64,000 bases of DNA from CAZKCK01 sp964552325 (GTDB taxonomy: Bacteria; Bacteroidota; Bacteroidia; Bacteroidales; TTA-H9). Position 1 is the stretch's first letter; every line of letters starts with the position of its first letter. Positions 34,609 to 43,128 of the stretch are shown in pieces. Below the pieces are notes generated by a model, which was given only the letters and a program-made list of their open reading frames with translations, was not told where the DNA came from and did not search any database. A program made the translations under genes and the position numbers. The stretch covers positions 1-64,000 of the forward strand of contig CAZKHA010000002.1 of the NCBI GenBank assembly GCA_964552325.1, written 5' to 3'.

Positions 34609-37600
34609 ATGTCTTCAGTTAAATACAACGTTTATAACCATTTGAATTTGCCCGAGTTAAGTTCGGGAATCAACCAGTTTTGGGAACAAAACCAGGTATT
34701 TGAAAAAAGTATGGCCGAGCGTAGCAACCATCCTCCCTACATATTCTATGAAGGTCCTCCCTCGGCAAATGGAATCCCGGGAATACACCATGTGATGGCC
34801 CGCGCCATTAAGGATATTTTTTGCCGTTACAAGAGTTTAAAGGGTTTTTATGTTGCCCGAAAGGCTGGCTGGGATACCCATGGTTTACCTGTTGAAATTG
34901 GCGTTGAGAAAAAACTTGGCATAACCAAAGAAGACATCGGTCAATCGATTTCAGTTCAAGAGTATAATGCCGAATGCCGCAAAGAAGTAATGAAGTACAA
35001 GGATTTGTGGGATGAACTGACCGTTAAAATGGGCTATTGGGTTGATCTTTCTGATCCGTATATCACCTTCGAAAACAAGTATATTGAATCGATTTGGTAT
35101 TTATTATCAAAACTTTACGAAAAAGGTTTATTGTACAAGGGCTATATGATTCAGCCCTTCTCCCCTGCCGCAGGTACGGGCTTAAGCACCCATGAACTTA
35201 ATCAGCCAGGTTGTTACCGGATGATAAAAGACAACTCCTTGGTGGCTCAGTTTAAGGTGGTTGAAAATGAGAAATCAGCCTTTCTATTTCACGATAAAAG
35301 CGAAGAACTATTTATACTAGCCTGGACTACTACACCTTGGACCCTACCAAGCAATACAGGCTTAGCCGTTGGAAAAAACATAACCTATGTAAAAGTCAAG
35401 ACTTACAATCCATATACGTTTTTGCCCATCACGGTTATTTTGGCTAAAGATGCCTTAGGAAGATACTTTGACCAAGCAAACAGCAATTTAGCTTATGAAG
35501 AATATGAACCCGGAAGCAAAAAAATCCCCTTTGTTGTTTTAGGCGAATATCTAGGTTCTCAACTTGCCGAGGTTCAATTCGAACAATTATTGCCGTATGC
35601 TCAACCTATTGATGGTAATCCATTTAGAGTGGTAATTGGCGACTTTGTTACAACCGAAGATGGAACCGGCATCGTACACATAGCTCCAAGTTTTGGTGCT
35701 GATGACTTTAAAGTAGGCAGAATTTATGGATTAGGTTCTCTTACCTTGGTTGACAGGCAGGGCCGGTTTACACCTGAAATGGGCGAGTTTGCTGGCCGTT
35801 TTGTAAAACCTGAATTTGAGCCAAATTACGACCCCAAAAACCCGAACAACGTTGATGTTGATATAATTGTAAAACTTAAAAAAGAGAATCGGGCTTTCCG
35901 CTCCGAGAAATATGAGCATTCGTACCCTCATTGTTGGCGTACCGATAAGCCCATTTTGTACTATCCGCTTGATTCTTGGTTTATAAAGACAACGGCCTTT
36001 AAAGATCGGCTAATCGAACTCAATAAAACAATTCATTGGAAGCCAGAAGCCACCGGCACTGGAAGGTTTGGCAATTGGCTCGAAAATCTTGTTGATTGGA
36101 ATCTTTCACGTTCCCGTTTTTGGGGGACACCACTGCCCATCTGGCGAACCGAAGATGGCACCGAGGAAATTTGTATTGGTTCTGTTGAACAGCTTTATAA
36201 TGAGCTAAATAAATCTGTTGAAACTGGATTTATGGCGAGCAATCCGTTGGCCAATTTCAAACCAGGCGACTTTAGTTCAAAAAACTACGAACAATTCGAC
36301 CTTCATCGCCCAATTGTTGATGACATAATCTTGGTTTCGCCAAGCGGCAAAAAAATGGTACGTGAAACCGACCTTATTGACGTATGGTTCGATTCTGGTG
36401 CAATGCCGTATGCACAGTTTCACTTCCCTTTCGAAAAAACCGATAAACTTGCTGAATTTTTCCCAGCCGATTTTATTGCGGAAGGCGTTGACCAAACACG
36501 TGGGTGGTTTTATACACTCCATGCCATAGCTACCTTGGTATTTGATTCAGTATCCTTTAAAACTGTGGTTGCCAATGGTTTGGTTTTAGATAAAGACGGC
36601 AATAAAATGTCGAAAAGGCTAGGCAATGCCGTTGATCCATTCGAAACCATTGCCAAATATGGCCCCGATGCCACACGTTGGTATATGATTACCAATTCAC
36701 AACCTTGGGATAACCTAAAATTTGACATTAATGGTATTGCAGAAGTACAACGTAAGTTTTTCGGGACGCTCTATAATACCTATTCATTCTTTGCACTTTA
36801 TGCAAATATTGATGGGTTTAACTATAAAGAAGCCGATATTCCCATAGCGCAAAGGCCCGAAATTGATCGTTGGATACTTTCGGAACTCAACACACTCATA
36901 AAACAGGTTGATGAAAGTTATGCAGATTATGAGCCCACAAAAGCTGGCAGATTAATTGCCTGGTTTGTAGATGAATACCTAAGTAACTGGTACGTACGTC
37001 TGTGTCGTAGGCGTTTCTGGAAAGGTGAATATACCGAGGATAAAATTTCGGCCTATCAAACCTTGTACCGCTGCCTCGAAGTAATTGCACAACTGGCTTC
37101 ACCCATCGCACCCTTCTACAGTGAACGCCTTTTCTTAGACTTGAACTCGGTTACAGGCCGCTTTTCGAAGATTTCTGTTCATATGACCGATTTCCCCATT
37201 GCTGACGACACTTGCATTGATAAAGCCTTGGAAGAGCGGATGGAGCTTGCGCAAAAAATCACTTCGATGGTGCTAGCCCTACGCAAAAAAATGAACTTGC
37301 GCGTAAGGCAGCCCTTGAACAAAATCATTATACCCACAGCCAATCAAACGCTTATAGAGCAAATAAACCAAGTTAGCTCGCTCATTTTAAATGAATTAAA
37401 TCTAAAATCCTTAGAATTTGTATCCGAGGACAACGGTTTATTGGTTAAAAAAATAAAGGCTGACTTTAAAAAACTGGGTCCAAAGTATGGCAAACTTATG
37501 AAGAGTATAGCCAATGCAATTGGACAACTATCGCAGACCGAAATAAGGGTTTTGGAGGCCATCGGTAGCTTACCTATTCAAATTGAAGGACAAGAACTTA

Positions 37601-37977
37601 TAATTGCTTCTGATGATTGTGAAATAACAACCGATGATATCCCTGGATGGGTGGTAAGCACACAGGGTTCATTAACAGTTGCTTTGGACGTAACCCTTAC
37701 CGACGAGCTGATAGAAGAAGGGTATGCCCGCGACCTCGTAAACCGAATACAGAACCTACGCAAAGATAGTAACTTTGAGGTAACTGACCGTATTAACGTA
37801 CTCATTGTCAGTCATCCCAAGCTCAATTCTTGTATTCAAAACAATTATTCATACATTTGCTCAGAAACTCTGGCCAACCAAATCCAACTGCTAGAAATGG
37901 ATGAAACTACCAGTGAATTCGAGGAAACTGAACTATCGGACGACATTAAAACCCGTATCCGAATTTTAAAATCATAA
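34609..37977 (+). CDS. ileS: isoleucyl-tRNA synthetase
   Basis: The class I synthetase charges tRNA-Ile and edits valine. The 1122 residues show the HIGH equivalent PSANGIPGIHH (residues 51-61), the editing-domain threonine-rich segment WTTTPWTLPSN, and KMSKR at 666-670 (GNKMSKRLGN). The anticodon-binding and C-terminal regions extend past 900 without a zinc-finger of the short bacterial type; the length fits the eukaryotic-like type 2 IleRS common in Bacteroidota and often mupirocin-tolerant, though that trait is not seen directly. It follows the acyltransferase by 9 bases and precedes the DksA-like gene by 30 bases. Confidence 0.96.
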   Translation: MSSVKYNVYNHLNLPELSSGINQFWEQNQVFEKSMAERSNHPPYIFYEGPPSANGIPGIHHVMARAIKDIFCRYKSLKGFYVARKAGWDTHGLPVEIGVEKKLGITKEDIGQSISVQEYNAECRKEVMKYKDLWDELTVKMGYWVDLSDPYITFENKYIESIWYLLSKLYEKGLLYKGYMIQPFSPAAGTGLSTHELNQPGCYRMIKDNSLVAQFKVVENEKSAFLFHDKSEELFILAWTTTPWTLPSNTGLAVGKNITYVKVKTYNPYTFLPITVILAKDALGRYFDQANSNLAYEEYEPGSKKIPFVVLGEYLGSQLAEVQFEQLLPYAQPIDGNPFRVVIGDFVTTEDGTGIVHIAPSFGADDFKVGRIYGLGSLTLVDRQGRFTPEMGEFAGRFVKPEFEPNYDPKNPNNVDVDIIVKLKKENRAFRSEKYEHSYPHCWRTDKPILYYPLDSWFIKTTAFKDRLIELNKTIHWKPEATGTGRFGNWLENLVDWNLSRSRFWGTPLPIWRTEDGTEEICIGSVEQLYNELNKSVETGFMASNPLANFKPGDFSSKNYEQFDLHRPIVDDIILVSPSGKKMVRETDLIDVWFDSGAMPYAQFHFPFEKTDKLAEFFPADFIAEGVDQTRGWFYTLHAIATLVFDSVSFKTVVANGLVLDKDGNKMSKRLGNAVDPFETIAKYGPDATRWYMITNSQPWDNLKFDINGIAEVQRKFFGTLYNTYSFFALYANIDGFNYKEADIPIAQRPEIDRWILSELNTLIKQVDESYADYEPTKAGRLIAWFVDEYLSNWYVRLCRRRFWKGEYTEDKISAYQTLYRCLEVIAQLASPIAPFYSERLFLDLNSVTGRFSKISVHMTDFPIADDTCIDKALEERMELAQKITSMVLALRKKMNLRVRQPLNKIIIPTANQTLIEQINQVSSLILNELNLKSLEFVSEDNGLLVKKIKADFKKLGPKYGKLMKSIANAIGQLSQTEIRVLEAIGSLPIQIEGQELIIASDDCEITTDDIPGWVVSTQGSLTVALDVTLTDELIEEGYARDLVNRIQNLRKDSNFEVTDRINVLIVSHPKLNSCIQNNYSYICSETLANQIQLLEMDETTSEFEETELSDDIKTRIRILKS

Positions 37978-38007
37978 CGTGAAATAACTTAAATACATAC
38001 CAGCACT

Positions 38008-38412
38008 ATGGCTACGAAAGATTCGAAAACTAAGACCCGCTATTCGGATGAAGAGCTGGCAGAATTCAGACAGATTATTCTTGAAAAGCTCGGAAAAGCT
38101 AAAAACGATCTCGTACTTTTAACTGAGGCTTATACCAATACCGACGAACATGGCACCAATGATACTTCACCAACTTTTAAAGTATTAGAAGAAGGATACC
38201 AAGTACTTTCGAAAGAGGAAAACGGAAAGCTGGCTGCACGCCAGCATAAGTTTATCACCTCGCTTGAAAACGCCTTGGTACGCATCGAGAATAAGACCTA
38301 TGGTATTTGCCGTGAAACGGGGGATTTAATACCAAAAGAACGGCTAAGAATTGTGCCTCATGCCACCTTAAGCATTGACGCCAAGCTAAATCAAAATAAA
38401 AAAGGCAGCTAA
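38008..38412 (+). CDS. DksA/TraR-family protein with degenerate zinc finger
   Basis: The 134-residue protein has the DksA/TraR layout: a long helical hairpin (about 12-95) and the C-terminal YGICRETGDLIPKERL-type segment. Only C101 of the four zinc-binding cysteines is present; the second position is Thr104 and the last pair is replaced in VPHATLSID, so it probably does not bind zinc. Bacteroidota homologues lacking these cysteines are common in my recollection. DksA proteins modulate RNA polymerase through its secondary channel, and acidic residues near the coiled-coil tip (NTDEHGTND) could serve. It sits between ileS and lspA. The function is inferred from fold only. Confidence 0.85.
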   Translation: MATKDSKTKTRYSDEELAEFRQIILEKLGKAKNDLVLLTEAYTNTDEHGTNDTSPTFKVLEEGYQVLSKEENGKLAARQHKFITSLENALVRIENKTYGICRETGDLIPKERLRIVPHATLSIDAKLNQNKKGS

Positions 38413-38431
38413 TAAATTAACTTACCATTTA

Positions 38432-39079
38432 GTGAAGCCAAAAAATGCAACATGGCTGGCATTTGCCATAATTGGGTTTATAATTATTGTAGATCAGTCT
38501 GTTAAGTATTGGATAAAAACCAATATGTTCCTTGGACAGGAGTTCCATGTTTTTGGCAATTGGTTCATTATCCATTTTACAGAGAATGAAGGAATGGCCT
38601 TTGGATGGAGTTTTGGAGCGGAGTTAGGAAAACTATTCCTCTCAATATTTCGGATTCTAGCCTTGATTGCCATTGGATACTACCTTACGAAAACCATACG
38701 AAAAGAACCTAAGCTCATACAGATTATCGTGTTATCACTCATCTTTGCAGGAGCTTTGGGCAATATAATTGACAGTTGTTTTTATGGGATGATCTTTAAC
38801 GAAAGCACCTATTATCAAACGGCCGTTCTCTTTCCCGAAAAAGGCGGATATGCTGGTTTTCTATATGGAAAGGTAGTGGATATGCTTTATTTTCCAATCA
38901 TCCAAACAACACTACCTACTTGGTTTCCAATTGGTGGTGGTGAGGAATTTCGATTTTTTAGGCCGGTTTTCAATATAGCTGATGCCGCCATTTCTATTGG
39001 TATCATGCTTATATTGTTATTCCAAAAAAGAGTTTTTGCTCCTAATGAACAAAAGACCGAAACCGAAGTTACTAACTAG
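38432..39079 (+). CDS. lspA: lipoprotein signal peptidase
   Basis: This inner-membrane aspartic peptidase cleaves the signal peptide of diacylglyceryl prolipoproteins. Catalytic aspartates are D114 (GNIIDSCFYG) and D184 (FNIADAAISIG), within four predicted membrane helices. The 215-residue length is larger than the E. coli enzyme because of a loop of about 65 residues between the two catalytic segments, a Bacteroidota trait in my recollection. It begins at GTG at 38432, 19 bases after the DksA-like stop; no ATG is closer. Linkage of ileS and lspA is common in bacteria. Several lipoproteins in the window, such as the DUF4292 and LptC proteins, would be its substrates. Confidence 0.95.
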   Translation: MKPKNATWLAFAIIGFIIIVDQSVKYWIKTNMFLGQEFHVFGNWFIIHFTENEGMAFGWSFGAELGKLFLSIFRILALIAIGYYLTKTIRKEPKLIQIIVLSLIFAGALGNIIDSCFYGMIFNESTYYQTAVLFPEKGGYAGFLYGKVVDMLYFPIIQTTLPTWFPIGGGEEFRFFRPVFNIADAAISIGIMLILLFQKRVFAPNEQKTETEVTN

Positions 39080-39142
39080 CAATATACCAGTAAAAGATAA
39101 CGAATTACCAAACATACATTACCAAGCGTAAGCAAAAAAAAC

Positions 39143-39150
39143 TAATTTTG
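39143..39150 (+). promoter_or_regulatory. TAATTTTG -7 box for atpD-atpC
   Basis: TAATTTTG matches TAnnTTTG and lies 27 bases before the atpD ATG at 39178. No TTG at the expected -33 distance. Confidence 0.55.
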
Positions 39151-39177
39151 CTCACCTACTAAACTTATAAGACATAT

Positions 39178-40683
39178 ATGACGGCCTTAAAAAACGGAAA
39201 AATTTCCCAGATCATTGGTCCTGTTATTGATGTGACCTTCGATTCTGACTCGGCAATGCCCGACATTTATGAAGCACTGATAGTTAAAAGAGAAAATGGC
39301 GAAGAACTGGTTCTTGAGTGTCAGCAAGACATTGGAGAATCAACCATTCGTACCATCTCGATGGATTCTACTGATGGACTTCGGCGTGGAATGCCGGTAA
39401 TTTCTACAGGAAGACCCATCTCGATGCCCATAGGTGATGAAATAAAAGGACGCTTATTCAACGTAATAGGCGACTCAATCGATGGAATGCGCCCTGTTGC
39501 TGCAACCAATTCGTATCCCATTCACCGCGAACCACCTAAGTTTGAAAACCTAACAACTAATCGTGAGGTTTTATTCACCGGTATTAAAGTAATCGACTTA
39601 ATTGAGCCCTATTCAAAAGGTGGCAAAATTGGTTTATTTGGTGGTGCAGGAGTAGGCAAAACCGTTATTATCATGGAGTTGATTAATAACATTGCCAAAA
39701 AATACTCCGGTATGTCAGTTTTTGGTGGAGTAGGGGAGCGTACCCGTGAAGGCAATGATTTGCTTCGCGAAATGATTGAATCGGGCGTAATTCGCTATGG
39801 TGATGCCTTTAAAGAAAACATGGAAAAAGGTGGTTGGGACTTGTCGAAAGTTGACTATGACGAGCTTGCCAAATCGCAAGCTACCATGGTGTTTGGCCAA
39901 ATGAACGAACCTCCTGGTGCTAGGGCACGCGTTGCCTTGTCAGGTCTTACACTGGCTGAATATTTCAGGGATGGTGATGAAAAATCAGGCGGTAAAGACA
40001 TCCTTTTCTTCATTGACAACATCTTCCGTTTTACACAAGCCGGTTCCGAGGTTTCTGCACTCTTGGGGCGTATGCCGTCAGCAGTGGGTTATCAACCAAC
40101 TTTGGCCACCGAAATGGGGATAATGCAAGAACGCATTACTTCTACCAAACGCGGTTCTATTACCTCGGTACAAGCTGTTTACGTTCCTGCTGATGACCTT
40201 ACCGACCCAGCTCCTGCCACTACATTTGCCCACTTAGATGCCACTACGGTATTAAACCGCAAAATCTCGGAGATGGGTATTTATCCTGCTGTTGACCCAC
40301 TTGATTCAACATCTCGTATATTATCACCCGAAGTTGTTGGCGATGAACACTATAACTGCGCCCAACGCGTTAAAGAAATCTTGCAACGCAACAAAGAGCT
40401 TCAAGATATTATTGCTATTCTTGGCATGGACGAACTTTCAGAAGAAGATAAACTGGTTGTTCATCGTGCACGCAGGGTACAACGCTTCCTTTCGCAACCA
40501 TTCCATGTTGCCGAACAGTTTACAGGTATAAAAGGAACAATGGTTTCAATTGAAGATACCATTAAGGGCTTCAACATGATAATGGATGGCGCGGTAGATA
40601 TGTATCCAGAAGCTTCGTTTAACCTGGTTGGTACCATTGAGGAAGCCATTGAAAAGGGTAAGAAAATGATAGCCCAGAGCTAA
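39178..40683 (+). CDS. atpD: F1 ATP synthase beta subunit
   Basis: This is the catalytic beta subunit of F1FO ATP synthase. The 501-residue protein has Walker A GGAGVGKT at 155-162, GERTREGND nearby, the Walker B-type region ILFFIDNIFRFTQAGSE, and the conserved ALLGRMPSAVGYQPTL. It is followed 17 bases later by atpC. The other ATP synthase genes are not in the window, an arrangement seen in many Bacteroidota. It starts with ATG at 39178. Its own -7 box is at 39143-39150. The identification is secure. Confidence 0.98.
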   Translation: MTALKNGKISQIIGPVIDVTFDSDSAMPDIYEALIVKRENGEELVLECQQDIGESTIRTISMDSTDGLRRGMPVISTGRPISMPIGDEIKGRLFNVIGDSIDGMRPVAATNSYPIHREPPKFENLTTNREVLFTGIKVIDLIEPYSKGGKIGLFGGAGVGKTVIIMELINNIAKKYSGMSVFGGVGERTREGNDLLREMIESGVIRYGDAFKENMEKGGWDLSKVDYDELAKSQATMVFGQMNEPPGARARVALSGLTLAEYFRDGDEKSGGKDILFFIDNIFRFTQAGSEVSALLGRMPSAVGYQPTLATEMGIMQERITSTKRGSITSVQAVYVPADDLTDPAPATTFAHLDATTVLNRKISEMGIYPAVDPLDSTSRILSPEVVGDEHYNCAQRVKEILQRNKELQDIIAILGMDELSEEDKLVVHRARRVQRFLSQPFHVAEQFTGIKGTMVSIEDTIKGFNMIMDGAVDMYPEASFNLVGTIEEAIEKGKKMIAQS

Positions 40684-40700
40684 TTATAAAACATTATTGT

Positions 40701-40940
40701 ATGAATGTTGAAATTATAACCCCGGAAACTACCATTTTTACCGGTGCTGATATTAGCCTCGTGCAGCTTCCGGGATTAGATGGATCGTTTGAAATACTCA
40801 ACAACCACGCTCCCTTGATTGCAGCCTTGCGAAAAGGAAAGGTGAAGCTACTAAATCAAGACAAAACGACCACGTTTTTTGATATTTCAGGAGGGATGGT
40901 TGAGGTTACAAAAAACAAGATTTTAATACTTGCAGAATAA
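40701..40940 (+). CDS. atpC: F1 ATP synthase epsilon subunit, short form
   Basis: The 79-residue protein holds only the N-terminal beta-sandwich domain of epsilon (MNVEIITPE start, ETTIFTGADISLVQLPGLDG, and the HAPLIAALRKGKV region). The C-terminal helical hairpin that inhibits ATP hydrolysis in E. coli is absent. Short epsilon subunits are usual in Bacteroidota, so this is a lineage trait and not a truncation. It lies 17 bases after atpD and ends directly before a strong terminator, closing the two-gene operon. Confidence 0.93.
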   Translation: MNVEIITPETTIFTGADISLVQLPGLDGSFEILNNHAPLIAALRKGKVKLLNQDKTTTFFDISGGMVEVTKNKILILAE

Positions 40941-40943
40941 TAG

Positions 40944-40967
40944 AGGAGGGGATACCCTCCTTTTTTT
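40944..40967 (+). terminator. intrinsic terminator after atpC
   Basis: AGGAGGG (40944-40950) pairs perfectly with CCCTCCT (40955-40961) around a GATA loop and runs into seven T residues. It starts 4 bases after the atpC stop. Confidence 0.92.
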
Positions 40968-41115
40968 GTGTTAAAAATGCCGCTTTGGTAAAAAGTTTTG
41001 ATTCGGCATACAAATTTCACTAATTGTTTATAATTTTACTAAGTTGTGCCAAATGCCTTCTTTTTAGTAGGCTTTTAAGCATATTCCATACTAACATTAT
41101 AAATATTAGACCATT

Positions 41116-43128
41116 ATGAAGGAGGAGAAATTCAACATTTTGATTGTTGATGATACACCTGAGAACCTTCTTACACTCGAAAGCATTCTCGAAAGCCCAG
41201 AGTTGAATATTGTAAAGGCAACTTCTGGTAACGAAGCGCTTGCACTAACATGGGAACATGATTTTTCGTTGGTGCTTATGGATGTTCAAATGCCGGGTAT
41301 GGATGGATTTGAAACTGCAGAAATCATGCGTTCGCGCGAAAAAACGAAATCAATCCCCCTCATATTTGTAACTGCCATAAATAAAGAACGCAGCCATATT
41401 TTTAGGGGTTATGATACAGGGGCAGTTGATTACTTGTACAAACCTCTTGATTTAGAGGTTCTTAGAATAAAAATCAAGGCTTTCCTCGAATTTTTTAAAA
41501 GCCAAGAAGCCTTAAAACGAACATCACGTCAATTGGAACAAACGGTGGTGGAGCTTGAGAAAGCCCGATTGGCAGCCGAAGAAGCCACCAAAGCCAAAAG
41601 CAACTTTTTGGCCTCTATGAGCCATGAAATTAGAACTCCCATGAATGGCATAATAGGCATGGCAGAACTGTTGATGTTGGATAAACTAACTCAAAATCAA
41701 AAAGATAAAGTACTAGCCATCAAAGAAAGCGGAGAATCGCTGCTCGATATAATTAACGATATACTCGACATTTCGAAAATTGAAGCGGAAAAAGTCCAAC
41801 TTGATCAAATACCCTTTGATATTCAGGATATTTGTTCGAAGATTTCGAAAATGCTTGCCATAAAAGCTCATCAAAAAGGTCTGGATCTGGTATTTACTAT
41901 CGACCCAAAGATTCCTGAATTGATTGGTGATCCCATCCGAATCCGGCAAATTCTCATCAACTTGATTGGTAACTCAATAAAATTTACACACTCAGGTTAT
42001 ATAGAACTTGCTATTGGCTTTTCCCAAAAACAAGACAGCGTTCTACTCCAGATTGCAGTTACCGATACCGGCATCGGCATACCTTCGGATAAGATAAATA
42101 GCCTATTCGAGCGCTATAACCAAGCAGATGCCTCTATAAGCCGTAAATATGGAGGAACGGGATTGGGATTGGCTATTTGTCAAAAGCTTGTACAACTTAT
42201 GAATGGAAGTATTAAAGTTGAAAGCATTATGGATGCAGGAAGTTGTTTTAGCATTCACTTGCCACTAAAAGCTCAAAGCAACAATCCGTCATTGCCAGCG
42301 CCCCTATCTTCAACCATTTTTAATTGTACCCTAATTGGACCCGATAACCACTCAAATAGAGCAGTGGTTGCTACCTTACAAAATGCCGGTATTAGCTGCC
42401 ACCAAGTTTCTGATTGCACTTTAAAGAACCTCCAATATATTGATAACACTTGTTATTTAATTGATGTTGATAAGATTAATAAAGAAGAAATGGCTGAATT
42501 GGCGCATTGCCTCCAAAAGAACAATCAAACAGCCAAAACCTATAAAACCATTCTTATTGGCAAAAATCCATTAAGCTACCCTGACTTGGATACTAATTGG
42601 CAAACCTATCTAGGCTTCCTTTCAAAACCATTTGTATTAAAGGAGTTTATAACCTTATATACACAAAACCAAGCGTTCTGCAATACAGATAAGTTGACTT
42701 CTACAACAGTAGGCCTAGAAAAGAAAACAAAATGTTTACGTATTTTAGTTGCTGAAGACCAAGTTATTAACCGTAGAATAGTTTATGAGTTGCTTACTAA
42801 ACACGGTTGGGCTGTTGAAACGGCTGAAAATGGACTAATTGCCGTTGAAAAATTCAAAGACGCGGTATTCGATATCATCTTGATGGATGTGCAAATGCCG
42901 ATTATGGATGGATATGAGGCTACCAAGTTAATAAGAGAATTGGAAAAAAATACAGGCAAACACATTCCAATTTTGGCTATGACAGCACATGCAATGGTGG
43001 GCGATGCTGAAAAATCGTTAGCGTGTGGCATGGATGATCATATTACAAAACCCTTTAAACCACTCGAGCTTTACCAGACGATAGAAAACGCAGTAAAACA
43101 AAAAATTGATTCGTATGAAACTTATTAG
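41116..43128 (+). CDS. hybrid histidine kinase REC-HisKA-HATPase-pseudoREC-REC
   Basis: The 670-residue soluble protein begins with a receiver (about 6-125, D56 in LMDVQMPGMDG, K109), then a coiled coil, HisKA with H170 (ASMSHEIRTPMNG) and a HATPase (LIGNSIKFT, DTGIGIP, GTGLGL). Residues of about 380-535 look like a receiver that has lost its active site, with CYLIDVDKINKE in place of the phospho-Asp strand and a remaining FLSKPF. A complete receiver ends the protein (RILVAEDQVIN, ILMDVQMPIMDG, ITKPF). It heads a five-gene cluster with two more hybrid kinases, CheR and CheB, and overlaps the next gene by 14 bases. It carries no sensor domain, so input presumably arrives through phosphorylation of its first receiver. 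Confidence 0.93.
   Translation: MKEEKFNILIVDDTPENLLTLESILESPELNIVKATSGNEALALTWEHDFSLVLMDVQMPGMDGFETAEIMRSREKTKSIPLIFVTAINKERSHIFRGYDTGAVDYLYKPLDLEVLRIKIKAFLEFFKSQEALKRTSRQLEQTVVELEKARLAAEEATKAKSNFLASMSHEIRTPMNGIIGMAELLMLDKLTQNQKDKVLAIKESGESLLDIINDILDISKIEAEKVQLDQIPFDIQDICSKISKMLAIKAHQKGLDLVFTIDPKIPELIGDPIRIRQILINLIGNSIKFTHSGYIELAIGFSQKQDSVLLQIAVTDTGIGIPSDKINSLFERYNQADASISRKYGGTGLGLAICQKLVQLMNGSIKVESIMDAGSCFSIHLPLKAQSNNPSLPAPLSSTIFNCTLIGPDNHSNRAVVATLQNAGISCHQVSDCTLKNLQYIDNTCYLIDVDKINKEEMAELAHCLQKNNQTAKTYKTILIGKNPLSYPDLDTNWQTYLGFLSKPFVLKEFITLYTQNQAFCNTDKLTSTTVGLEKKTKCLRILVAEDQVINRRIVYELLTKHGWAVETAENGLIAVEKFKDAVFDIILMDVQMPIMDGYEATKLIRELEKNTGKHIPILAMTAHAMVGDAEKSLACGMDDHITKPFKPLELYQTIENAVKQKIDSYETY

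Noticed and set aside
40953..41115. Promoter for the hybrid-kinase cluster
   Set aside because: Only TAATTTTA-like sequences occur, without a -33 partner, so no promoter can be fixed with confidence.
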